Shown here: positions 1 to 6,998 of the stretch, piece after piece
Position numbering within the stretch: the stretch's first letter is position 1
How the letters are laid out: each line of letters starts with the position of its first letter
Assembly: GCA_017988335.1 (NCBI GenBank)
Contig: JAGNRZ010000018.1
Location: 1 to 32,185 of the forward strand
DNA length: 32,185 nucleotides
From: Ferruginibacter sp.
GTDB taxonomy: Bacteria > Bacteroidota > Bacteroidia > Chitinophagales > Chitinophagaceae
Direction: 5' to 3'
Position numbers and translations under genes: made by a program
The notes under the pieces: generated by a model
The model's database searches: none
The model's input: the letters and a program-made list of their open reading frames with translations, nothing else
Told to the model about the DNA's origin: nothing

Positions 1-173
1 CAACCTTCTCATTTTATTTTTACATACATTTTTTTATCATAATATTTAAATTTTAATTTTTCTTGCATACTAAAATACTAAATTTAATGGTAAAGTTAAA
101 TAAATTAAATTTGTAAAATCAAAAATAAAGTAGTTTTACTATAAAAAATATTTTATTTTTAATATTCACCCCC

Positions 174-181
174 TACCTTTG
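174..181 (+). promoter_or_regulatory. Bacteroidota -7 promoter box
   Basis: TACCTTTG matches the TAnnTTTG consensus exactly and ends 8 nt before the ATG of the first gene, so the transcript would have almost no leader. No clear -33 TTG is visible at the usual distance. A second match, TAAATTTG, lies at 106-113. Confidence 0.55.
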
Positions 182-189
182 CACTCGAA

Positions 190-1176
190 ATGAAAAACGC
201 AAGAGAAATACTATTTGAAGAATTACATTTTGATAAAGTATTGTTCAACTCTCAGCAAGAGCTTGTAAATACCCTATTGACAAATAAGAATTCTGGTTAT
301 TTTAGAGTAGAAGAAGATGATGAATATAGGAGAATAGTTAATAGATTAAAAACTTATATATCTCAGCTCTTATCAAATTCAACTAATAGAAATATTACAC
401 CTAAGTTTAGAAGATCTTTAGAAAAAATTATCGAGAGCCGCCTTGATAATAATACAAGCTATGCAAAACAGGTAACACAAAGAATAATTGAATCATTAGA
501 GAATAAAAGAAAAGTTGATAATAAAAATCTATCAACTTCATTCAAAAATCTTCATACAGATTTAATTGAAAATATTACTAACGCTACATATGTTTTAGTG
601 ATTACAACAAGGGCTTTTGATATTAATAATGATAATTCAAAATTTTCATTTCAAAATTTTTTAATTAATGATTTATTTTTATCTTTAGTTAACCCGGACA
701 AACCAATGAAGTATTTTAGATTTAATTTTCCTCTTAGAACACTTTGCGACTTATTTTGGTTAGCACTATATAAAAATTTAGAAAAGAATTTAGCTCAGAA
801 AATGACTTCGAAAGATTTTATCAAAACTCTATATTTAAAATCTTTAATCAATCAATCTATTTATAATGATTTTTTAGAAACAAATGAAGTGTCAGAAACT
901 GACATTGATTTTGTTGCAAGGGAACTAATTACATACTTAAATAAAAATAAATTTGTACATGTATTCTTGGTTGATGCTCCAATATTTTCTGTCCCCATGA
1001 TTATAACAAACCCTACAGATTTAAAGCAAACAAATGCTTATATTATTCTTGAAAATGAATACAGAAATACTAATATCAATAAATTACAAGTCGAAGATAT
1101 ACTAACATGGAAATTCTTCGTTTATGATAGAATTAAAACTCAAAAACTAGGTTTACAAATCGATTACATTTCATAA
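190..1176 (+). CDS. hypothetical cytosolic protein, 328 aa
   Basis: I do not recognise this protein. It has no signal peptide, no convincing membrane segment and no catalytic motif that I can name. The N-terminal 120 residues are rich in charged and polar helix-forming residues (Lys, Glu, Asn, Arg). The middle (about 130-200) is more hydrophobic and aromatic, and the C-terminal third looks alpha/beta. It is more AT-rich, and richer in Asn, Ile and Lys, than most of its neighbours, which could reflect recent acquisition, but this was not computed. The ATG at 190 is preferred because a -7 box ends just upstream. The gene stands alone, with relic coding sequence on the other strand downstream. 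That it is a gene is likely; its function is unknown. Confidence 0.8.
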   Translation: MKNAREILFEELHFDKVLFNSQQELVNTLLTNKNSGYFRVEEDDEYRRIVNRLKTYISQLLSNSTNRNITPKFRRSLEKIIESRLDNNTSYAKQVTQRIIESLENKRKVDNKNLSTSFKNLHTDLIENITNATYVLVITTRAFDINNDNSKFSFQNFLINDLFLSLVNPDKPMKYFRFNFPLRTLCDLFWLALYKNLEKNLAQKMTSKDFIKTLYLKSLINQSIYNDFLETNEVSETDIDFVARELITYLNKNKFVHVFLVDAPIFSVPMIITNPTDLKQTNAYIILENEYRNTNINKLQVEDILTWKFFVYDRIKTQKLGLQIDYIS

Positions 1177-1205
1177 GAAAGAATCAGATTTCCTAATCCT
1201 TTCTA

Positions 1206-1271
1206 CCGCATTTGATTTTTTCCACTAACCTCTCCACCACCCCCTATTTTCCAACCAACAGCAATCTCAAA
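1206..1271 (-). pseudogene. relic coding fragment, copy A
   Basis: Read on the minus strand, this stretch encodes FEIAVGWKIGGGGEVSG plus five residues, then a TAG stop. A second copy at 2334-2399 encodes FEIAIGLKPDGGEEISG plus four residues and a stop. The DNA is about 70% identical over 60 nt, and many differences fall at third codon positions (GGT/GGC, AGT/AGC, GCT/GCC, GAG/GAA), the pattern left by selection on protein. The open frame extends upstream to about 1415 but lacks start signals and overlaps the promoter and start of the hydrolase gene. I read it as the decayed C-terminus of an unidentified gene. Confidence 0.45.
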
Positions 1272-1326
1272 ATTTTTATTATTAGCTAAATATGATAAGC
1301 GGAATAACTTTTGCAATTCAGTTCTG

Positions 1327-1334
1327 TACTTTTG
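1327..1334 (+). promoter_or_regulatory. Bacteroidota -7 promoter box
   Basis: TACTTTTG matches TAnnTTTG exactly. It predicts a start of transcription near 1340 and a leader of about 30 nt before the ATG at 1369, and it excludes the in-frame TTG at 1336 as a sensible start codon. Confidence 0.55.
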
Positions 1335-1368
1335 ATTGCTGTCAGCAAACTTAAAACAGTACATAGCC

Positions 1369-2298
1369 ATGCAAAAAATTACTTTATTTATTCTATCACT
1401 TGTTGTTTCAATCATTTCTTATGCACAAAAAATTGAAACGGTTTATTTGAATGCAAAGGACACTACAACAAATATGTATATTGCAGTTGTACCCGAAAAT
1501 AAACAAGTAAAGTCACTCATGGTTTTATTAGACGGTTTTTGGAATTCACCAAAAGACGTTTTGCTTCATACTGATATCCCAAAACATGCTTCACAAAACG
1601 GTATATTAACTATTATCCCACTTTTAAAAACTGGTGCTACTTATTTTGGAAGCGATTCTACCTCTCAACAATCGCTAAAAGAAATTATTACGCTTGCAGT
1701 TGATAAATACAAATTAGTTGGCAAAGACTTATACATTGGCGGCTTTTCAATTGGTGGCACTTGTGCGGTAAAATATGCCGAGTTATCAGTTCAAAACAAC
1801 TATCCCATAAAAACCAAAGCTGTTTTTGCCATTGACCCACCACTTGATTGGGAACGTTATTATCATGGTGCCAAAAGAATGGTGAGATTGTCAAATCCTT
1901 CAAATATATATGGTGAGGTTTTATTTATGATAGATAGAATACAAAAAGAAATGAATGGTACACCTGAAACTGCATTAGAAAATTATTATAACCAATCACC
2001 TTATTCTTTTTCCGACACTACTCAAAGAGCAATTAAGCATTTAATTAACACACCAATAATGATTATATCAGAACCAGATATTCAATGGTGGTTAAAAGAG
2101 CGGAGTTATGATTATTCTTACAACAATATTTTTGACCATGCCGCTATGATTAATGAGTTACAAAGATTAGGTAATAACAAAGCTGTTTTAGTAACAACAA
2201 CAAATAAAGGATACCGAAAACCTAATAATGCAAGACATCCACACTCTTGGAGTATTGCAGACCCTAAGCAATTAATAAAGTGGTTGCAAGCACAGTAA
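1369..2298 (+). CDS. secreted alpha/beta hydrolase-like protein
   Basis: The 309-aa product starts with a typical Sec signal peptide ending in SYAQ (about residue 20), so it should act in the periplasm or outside the cell. The motif GGFSIGG, with the candidate nucleophile Ser127, is the nucleophile elbow GxSxG of the alpha/beta hydrolase fold. Possible acid and base residues are the Asp of SEPDIQWW and a His in RHPHSW near the C-terminus. Substrate is unknown; esterase or peptidase activity is possible. The start at 1369 is chosen over an upstream in-frame TTG because it begins the signal peptide exactly and lies downstream of the -7 box. The gene stands alone and is flanked on both sides by relics of the same minus-strand coding fragment. 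Confidence 0.75.
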   Translation: MQKITLFILSLVVSIISYAQKIETVYLNAKDTTTNMYIAVVPENKQVKSLMVLLDGFWNSPKDVLLHTDIPKHASQNGILTIIPLLKTGATYFGSDSTSQQSLKEIITLAVDKYKLVGKDLYIGGFSIGGTCAVKYAELSVQNNYPIKTKAVFAIDPPLDWERYYHGAKRMVRLSNPSNIYGEVLFMIDRIQKEMNGTPETALENYYNQSPYSFSDTTQRAIKHLINTPIMIISEPDIQWWLKERSYDYSYNNIFDHAAMINELQRLGNNKAVLVTTTNKGYRKPNNARHPHSWSIADPKQLIKWLQAQ

Positions 2299-2333
2299 TT
2301 ACAAGGGGCAATAGGATGCATTGGTTTTTTCTG

Positions 2334-2399
2334 TCACAGTTTGTATTCTCCGCTAATTTCTTCGCCGCCGTCTGGTTTTAAACCAATGGCAATCTCAAA
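2334..2399 (-). pseudogene. relic coding fragment, copy B
   Basis: On the minus strand this reads FEIAIGLKPDGGEEISG followed by EYKL and a TGA stop. An in-frame TGA lies three codons upstream, so no intact gene remains. It is the partner of the fragment at 1206-1271, and together the two bracket the hydrolase gene. The parent family is not recognised. Confidence 0.45.
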
Positions 2400-2457
2400 T
2401 ACCAATCACAAACCATAAAATAAAATCTTTACTTTTATACCCAAAAAACATCATCAT

Positions 2458-2940
2458 TTGTCAACCACCATCAAACAACTCTTTTCAAAAAACAAAAGCA
2501 TTATACTCTATGGTGTAAGCCTTGCTTTGCTATTGTTTTTATTAAAATGGCTGGAGCTTAAGTTTGTGGTATTTAAAAATTATCAAGAGTTTTACATTGG
2601 TGCTATTGCTGTAATTTTTACTGCATTAGGTATTTGGCTGGCACTTAAATTGTCTAAGCCAAAAGTAAATACAATAATTATTGAAAAGGAAGTATTTGTA
2701 CCACAGCCCACTGAATTTGTTTTAAACGAAGCACAAGTAGAAAAATTAGGCTTAAGCAAAAGAGAGTTGGAAGTGTTGCAACTTATAGCACAAGGCTACA
2801 GCAATAATGAAATAGCCGAAAAATTATTTTTATCTCTCAGCACTATAAAAACCCATGTGGCAAATTTGTTTTTTAAGTTAGATGCTAAACGCCGTACACA
2901 AGCCATTGAAATAGCCAACAAACTAGGCCTTATACCTTAA
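2458..2940 (+). CDS. membrane-anchored LuxR-type transcriptional regulator
   Basis: The 160-aa product has two hydrophobic helices (about residues 15-30 and 45-65) followed by a LuxR/GerE helix-turn-helix (about 95-158) with the family signature LSKRELEVLQLIAQGYSNNEIA and STIKTHV. The DNA-binding domain is therefore tethered to the inner membrane, with no receiver domain. TTG at 2458 is the only plausible start, since the protein contains no internal Met. A weak -7-like TACTTTTA at 2430-2437 lies just upstream. The gene heads a cluster with DUF4199 and VOC proteins, an arrangement I recall from other Chitinophagaceae. It may sense a membrane or lipid cue, but no ligand is evident. Confidence 0.8.
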   Translation: MSTTIKQLFSKNKSIILYGVSLALLLFLLKWLELKFVVFKNYQEFYIGAIAVIFTALGIWLALKLSKPKVNTIIIEKEVFVPQPTEFVLNEAQVEKLGLSKRELEVLQLIAQGYSNNEIAEKLFLSLSTIKTHVANLFFKLDAKRRTQAIEIANKLGLIP

Positions 2941-2963
2941 ATAGTCATTCTTTAGTAGTAAAA

Positions 2964-2993
2964 TTGGCTTCAAAAGTAAAAATCGTACTTTAG
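2964..2993 (+). promoter_or_regulatory. promoter with TTG -33 and TACTTTAG -7 boxes
   Basis: TTG at 2964-2966, a 19-bp spacer, then TACTTTAG at 2986-2993 (one mismatch from TAnnTTTG). Transcription would begin after the in-frame ATG at 2995, so the DUF4199 gene must start at 3055. Confidence 0.5.
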
Positions 2994-3054
2994 TATGAGG
3001 GTATTTTTATTTTTACACCGCATTTTTACACCACAAACACCAAACTATTGTAAC

Positions 3055-3585
3055 ATGAAAAAAATTATTATTGTTTATGGATTAATTGCTGGCGTAATAG
3101 TAGCTACAGTAATGGCAATTTCTACAGCCGTTTACCACAGCACTGGAAATTTTACTGGCGGAATGATTATTGGTTATGCCAGTATGCTTATTGCTTTTTC
3201 TATGATTTTTGTAGCGGTAAAAAATTATAGGGATAAGCATACCAATGGTAGTATTAGTTTTGGTAAAGCTTTTAAAATTGGTATTTTAATTACATTAATT
3301 GCTTCTACCATTTATGTTATTACCTGGCTAATTAACTACTATTGTTTTATGCCGGACTTTGGTGAAAAATATGCAGCCCAAGCCATTGAGCAGTTGAAAA
3401 CCAATGGTGCAAGTGCAACAGAAATTGCTAAGGAAACCAATAAAATGAATGAGTTTGCCCAAATGTACAAAAACCCATTTTTTAATGCCTTGATTACCTA
3501 TACAGAAATTTTGCCAGTAGGCTTAATTGTAACTATTTTGTGTGCATTAATTTTAAAAAGAAAAACAAATTCTCAAACTAGATAA
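3055..3585 (+). CDS. DUF4199 family membrane protein
   Basis: The 176-aa product has four hydrophobic helices: MKKIIIVYGLIAGVIVATV at the N-terminus, one near residues 35-55, one near 75-95 and one near the C-terminus. A longer soluble loop after the third helix carries the phrase YAAQAIEQLK. Length, topology and the NGSISFGKAFKIG loop match DUF4199, a Bacteroidota inner-membrane family of unknown function. An ATG 60 nt upstream is in frame, but it lies at the promoter and would add an odd N-terminus, so 3055 is preferred. The VOC gene begins 2 nt after its stop, so the two are co-transcribed. Confidence 0.8.
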   Translation: MKKIIIVYGLIAGVIVATVMAISTAVYHSTGNFTGGMIIGYASMLIAFSMIFVAVKNYRDKHTNGSISFGKAFKIGILITLIASTIYVITWLINYYCFMPDFGEKYAAQAIEQLKTNGASATEIAKETNKMNEFAQMYKNPFFNALITYTEILPVGLIVTILCALILKRKTNSQTR

Positions 3586-3587
3586 AC

Positions 3588-3980
3588 ATGAAAAAAGTAA
3601 CAGGTATTGGCGGCATCTTTTTTAAATGTAAAGATTCTCAAAAAGTAAAAGAATGGTACAAAACACATTTGGGTTTAAATACTGATGATTATGGAGCAAT
3701 GTTTGAATGGAGAGATGCAGAAGATCCATTAAAAAAATGCACTACACAGTGGAGCCCATTTAAAGACACTACAAAGTATTTTGAACCTTCTACCAAAGAG
3801 TTTATGATTAACTATAGAGTAGAAAATTTAGAAGCACTAGTAGCTCAACTAAAAGAAGAAGGAGTTACTATTTTAGACAATATTGAAAGCTTTGATTACG
3901 GCAAATTTGTACATATTTTAGATAATGAAGGCAACAAAATAGAACTTTGGGAACCTGTTGACGAAGCATTTGAAAAATAG
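3588..3980 (+). CDS. VOC family (glyoxalase/bleomycin-resistance fold) protein
   Basis: A 130-aa single-domain protein of the vicinal oxygen chelate superfamily. Visible features are the opening GIGGIFFKCKD, the WYKTHLGLNT segment typical of the first beta-alpha-beta module, and the closing DNEGNKIELWEP, whose Glu is a usual metal ligand. Such proteins range from glyoxalase-like enzymes to dioxygenases and antibiotic-binding proteins, and nothing here fixes the substrate. Its start is 2 nt past the DUF4199 stop, so translation is probably coupled. It ends tail to tail with the tryptophan dioxygenase gene, 9 nt away. Confidence 0.88.
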   Translation: MKKVTGIGGIFFKCKDSQKVKEWYKTHLGLNTDDYGAMFEWRDAEDPLKKCTTQWSPFKDTTKYFEPSTKEFMINYRVENLEALVAQLKEEGVTILDNIESFDYGKFVHILDNEGNKIELWEPVDEAFEK

Positions 3981-3989
3981 TACAACTAA

Positions 3990-4997
3990 TTAAACGTACC
4001 CTAACTTTTTAACCAATTCATCATCCAGCTTTGGTAATTTTTTTCTATCTACTAAAAAGCTACTCAATTGTGCAATTTCTTTAAATACATAATGCTTATC
4101 CATAGCAGCTTTTAGATAACCAGCTCCAGTACTACCACCTGTGCCAATACGAGTGCCAATCATACGTTGTACCATATTTATATGCCTACTACGCCAGCTA
4201 GCTAATTGATTATCTATTTCTAACAAAGTGTCTAGTAGTTGAAAAGGTAATTCAAGCATTGGATAACCTCTGTACAACATAATAAACAAAGCTGCCCTGT
4301 TGGCTTTAGCAGAAAGTTGTTGTAGCCTTGGTTCGTCTCCCGACGAACCATCTTCTTTTAAAACTGATTTAAAAAAATCGGCATTATTTTTTTCGGCATC
4401 GGCAAGGCTATCAACATATACTTTTTCATAAGCTGCCCAATCTTCTACTTTATCATAAAAGGGCATTCTTTCTAACCAATCATTCACCAACTCTAAAACC
4501 GATTTTGTTTTTTCTGCATCTTTAATAATATCAATATCCTTTTGTTGTAGTTGGCTGGTATAATAAGATTGTCCGTGTCTATGCTCAAATTTTAAACCCA
4601 ACTTAGCTTCTAAAATTTTAAATTGATAGCTTTGAAAACCACTTGCAGGTCGTAGCATATCTCTAAAATCTAAAAAGTCCATTGGCGTCATAGTTTCCAT
4701 AATATCTATTTGCTGTACCAATACACGTAAAATAGTAACACATCTTTTTAAACGATGTACAACGGTTTGCAACTCTGGGCTATTATCATTTACAGCAGGT
4801 TTACTCATAATATCTATTACACTCCCTACTTCAAACAAAATTTGTTTAAACCATAATTCGTATGCTTGATGAATTACAATAAAAAGCATTTCATCATGTG
4901 CTGGTTGTTTGCCAGCAGCAAAACTTTCGGGGTGTTGTGCATTTAATATTTTATCTAAGGCTAAATAATCTTTATAATAAACAGGCTTATGCTCCAT
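3990..4997 (-). CDS. kynA: tryptophan 2,3-dioxygenase
   Basis: This 335-aa haem enzyme opens the indole ring of L-tryptophan with O2 to give N-formylkynurenine, the first step of the kynurenine pathway. Family signatures are intact: FIVIHQAYELWFKQI with the active-site His43, the RDMLRPASGFQS substrate loop, and WRSRHINMVQRMIG with the likely haem-ligand His272, followed by GTGGSTGAGYL, which binds the substrate carboxylate. The length is somewhat greater than the short bacterial enzymes but normal for this phylum. No other kynurenine genes lie in the window. It has its own promoter (TAAGTTTG at 5012-5019, minus strand), back to back with that of the YebC gene. Confidence 0.95.
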   Translation of the reverse strand: MEHKPVYYKDYLALDKILNAQHPESFAAGKQPAHDEMLFIVIHQAYELWFKQILFEVGSVIDIMSKPAVNDNSPELQTVVHRLKRCVTILRVLVQQIDIMETMTPMDFLDFRDMLRPASGFQSYQFKILEAKLGLKFEHRHGQSYYTSQLQQKDIDIIKDAEKTKSVLELVNDWLERMPFYDKVEDWAAYEKVYVDSLADAEKNNADFFKSVLKEDGSSGDEPRLQQLSAKANRAALFIMLYRGYPMLELPFQLLDTLLEIDNQLASWRSRHINMVQRMIGTRIGTGGSTGAGYLKAAMDKHYVFKEIAQLSSFLVDRKKLPKLDDELVKKLGYV

Positions 4998-5011
4998 AAA
5001 ATTAATTTTGG

Positions 5012-5019
5012 CAAACTTA
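5012..5019 (-). promoter_or_regulatory. -7 box for tryptophan dioxygenase gene
   Basis: On the minus strand this reads TAAGTTTG, an exact TAnnTTTG match 14 nt upstream of the start codon. The same octamer in the opposite orientation lies at 5052-5059. Confidence 0.6.
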
Positions 5020-5051
5020 CATAATTGTACTGCCTTAAAAAATGATTTTCG

Positions 5052-5059
5052 TAAGTTTG
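5052..5059 (+). promoter_or_regulatory. -7 box for YebC/TACO1 gene
   Basis: TAAGTTTG, an exact consensus match, lies 27 nt upstream of the ATG at 5087. It forms a divergent pair with the identical box at 5012-5019, 32 bp away. A TTG at 5025-5027 is a possible but loosely spaced -33 element. Confidence 0.6.
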
Positions 5060-5086
5060 CACACTATTTTAAAGGATTAATTTGTT

Positions 5087-5797
5087 ATGGGAAGAATATT
5101 TGAAGTAAGAAAAGGTGCCATGTTTGCCCGTTGGGATAAAATGGCTAAAGACTTTACTCGTATTGGTAAAGAAATTGCAATTGCCGTAAAAGCAAGTGGT
5201 CCCGACCCTGATAATAATCCGGCTTTGCGTAGATGTTACTTAAATGCAAAGGCATGTAATATGCCAAAAGATAGAGTAGAAGCGGCTATTAAAAGAGCCA
5301 TGGGTAAAGATACCAGCAACTACGAAGAAATTACCTACGAGGGTTATGCACCGCATGGTGTGGCCGTATTGGTAGAAACTGCGACAGATAATAGTACCAG
5401 AACGGTAGCTAATGTACGTATGCACTTTACCAAAGGGCAAGGAGCATTGGGCACAAGTGGTAGTGTGGCTTTTGGCTTTACCAGAATGGGTGAATTTAAA
5501 GTAAAAAATACAGGTCAAAATCTAGAAGAGTTAGAATTAGAATTAATTGATTTTGGGCTAGAAGAAATTGGCGAAGATAGCGAAGGCAATATCATTATTC
5601 GTACTGCCTTTGCCGAATTTGGGAACATGGCAAAAGCTTTAGATGATAGAAAGATAGAGGTAATGACTGCTGAACTTACTAGAATACCAACTACAACTGT
5701 TGAACTTAACGAAGAGCAAGCCAACGATGTATTAAAATTAGTAGATAAGCTAGAGCAAGATGAAGATGTTCAAAAAGTATATCACAATTTGAAATAG
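5087..5797 (+). CDS. YebC/PmpR/TACO1 family protein
   Basis: The 236-aa product is a full-length YebC-type protein. Family features are the N-terminal helical domain with [13 protein letters not shown] and [26 protein letters not shown], then [23 protein letters not shown] and [15 protein letters not shown], and the [11 protein letters not shown] stretch. The family was long annotated as transcriptional regulators. More recent work on homologues (TACO1, YebC) supports a role in translation, helping ribosomes through proline-rich stretches. The opening [19 protein letters not shown] differs from the MAGHSKW start of the classical YebC clade. It ends tail to tail with the DUF6702 gene, only 4 nt apart, with no visible terminator between them. 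Confidence 0.92.
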   Translation: MGRIFEVRKGAMFARWDKMAKDFTRIGKEIAIAVKASGPDPDNNPALRRCYLNAKACNMPKDRVEAAIKRAMGKDTSNYEEITYEGYAPHGVAVLVETATDNSTRTVANVRMHFTKGQGALGTSGSVAFGFTRMGEFKVKNTGQNLEELELELIDFGLEEIGEDSEGNIIIRTAFAEFGNMAKALDDRKIEVMTAELTRIPTTTVELNEEQANDVLKLVDKLEQDEDVQKVYHNLK

Positions 5798-5801
5798 GGG
5801 T

Positions 5802-6302
5802 TTAAAATTCAAACTCTGCTTTATCAGTAGGGTTATTTATTTTGGTGCTTTTTCTTTCGCCACCAATTGTTACATGTAATACACTTACCTGTTCTTTTTT
5901 GTAATCGTAAAGTACTTTATCTGTAATTATAATTTTTTTAGGGGTGCTAATATTTTCGGCTTCAAAGTAGCAGTAAATGCCTTCATCAATTCTTTCGTAA
6001 CCCAAAAAAGTAAGAGTTGCTTTTTTACCATCGGCTTCAATACTTAAGCTTTTGCGTATATAATCACTTACAATAACATCCATAGCCGCCTTATTTTTCC
6101 CACTTAGCAAGTCAATAGGAGTTTTGTAATGTTGCGATAATGCTTTTTCAAAATCGGTAGTAAATACCTTACAACTTATTTCAAAGCTTTTTTCGGTGTT
6201 ATTATACTCCACCTCAGTAACACTCACATAAATAGGGTGAGCAAAACTCATAGTTATAAAAACTAATAATACTAAAAGCCATTTATATAAAATAGTTGCC
6301 AT
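5802..6302 (-). CDS. DUF6702 family exported protein
   Basis: A 166-aa protein with a signal peptide (hydrophobic LLVLLVFITMSFA, then HPIYVSVTEVEYN). The HPxYVSVTE opening, the ISCKVFTTDFEKAL segment and the closing VSVLHVTIGGERKST match DUF6702, a Bacteroidota family of unknown function often found beside M1 peptidases and HupE/UreJ proteins, as here. The mature start with a free His could bind metal, but that is a guess. It is divergent from hupE, and a -7 box (TACTTTTG on the minus strand) lies 50 bp upstream. Confidence 0.82.
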   Translation of the reverse strand: MATILYKWLLVLLVFITMSFAHPIYVSVTEVEYNNTEKSFEISCKVFTTDFEKALSQHYKTPIDLLSGKNKAAMDVIVSDYIRKSLSIEADGKKATLTFLGYERIDEGIYCYFEAENISTPKKIIITDKVLYDYKKEQVSVLHVTIGGERKSTKINNPTDKAEFEF

Positions 6303-6351
6303 TCAGCTATTCAAATTTTTTATTTTATTAGTAGATGAAGATATTTGATAA

Positions 6352-6359
6352 CAAAAGTA
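6352..6359 (-). promoter_or_regulatory. -7 box for DUF6702 gene
   Basis: The minus strand reads TACTTTTG, an exact TAnnTTTG match giving a leader of about 43 nt. A TTG on the same strand at 6375-6377 is a possible -33 element, at 15 bp instead of the usual 19. Confidence 0.45.
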
Positions 6360-6386
6360 GTATCTATTAAGTAACAAAAAAGTTAA

Positions 6387-6974
6387 ATGCAAGATTTTGT
6401 ATTTTATTTTAAAGAGGGTTGGCATCATATTATTAGTTTAGATGCATTGGATCACTTACTTTTTATTGTAGCATTGGCAGCTATTTATTTAGTACAAGAT
6501 TGGAAAAGGGTTTTGGTATTAGTAACAGCTTTTACCATAGGGCATTCGTTAACCTTGGTAGCAAGTGTGTATAATCTAATATCAATTAATGAGGGTTGGG
6601 TTGAGTTTTTAATACCATGTACAATAGTTTTTACCGCCATGTTTAATTTGGGTATTAAAAATTATGATGCAAAAAAAATAAAGTTGAATTATTCTTTTGC
6701 TCTATTCTTTGGCTTAATACATGGCTTAGGATATGCCAATACTATAAAGTTTATGCTGGCAAAAAACCAAAGCATGGGCTGGAGTTTGTTTAGCTTTAAC
6801 ATAGGGCTAGAAGCTGGACAAATATTGGTAGTAGCCATAATATTAACTGTAAGCTTTGTTGTTGTAAATAAACTTAAATTACAGCAAATTTGGTGGGTAA
6901 GGGTTTTGAGTATTATTGCATTATTAGTAGCTTTGAACATGGCATTACGTAGATTGCCATTTGATAATATATAA
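6387..6974 (+). CDS. HupE/UreJ family membrane protein
   Basis: The 195-aa product has about six membrane helices. The family signature is clear: a GWHHIISLDALDHLLFIVAL segment with paired His and Asp residues, then AFTIGHSLTLVAS, and HGLGYANT in the fourth helix. HupE and UreJ are nickel or cobalt permeases of hydrogenase and urease operons, and many Bacteroidota members lie far from any nickel enzyme. Conserved His and Asp residues fit transition-metal transport. The M1 metallopeptidase starts 24 nt downstream, so the two are probably one operon, which hints at metal supply for envelope enzymes, though this is only inferred from position. Confidence 0.87.
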   Translation: MQDFVFYFKEGWHHIISLDALDHLLFIVALAAIYLVQDWKRVLVLVTAFTIGHSLTLVASVYNLISINEGWVEFLIPCTIVFTAMFNLGIKNYDAKKIKLNYSFALFFGLIHGLGYANTIKFMLAKNQSMGWSLFSFNIGLEAGQILVVAIILTVSFVVVNKLKLQQIWWVRVLSIIALLVALNMALRRLPFDNI

Positions 6975-6998
6975 TTTTATTTAAACCAAAATAACAAC

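Noticed and set aside
80..112. Inverted repeat AAATTTAA/TTAAATTT as an operator
   Set aside because: Eight A/T-only bases with a 17-bp spacer in very AT-rich DNA are expected by chance.
1177..1203. Terminator after the first gene (GAAAG/CTTTC)
   Set aside because: Only five pairs plus a mismatch, with no T-run directly after it.
1203..1415. A 70-codon minus-strand gene
   Set aside because: It overlaps the promoter and start of the hydrolase, has no start signals, and only its last 22 codons show homology (to 2334-2399). Kept only as a relic.
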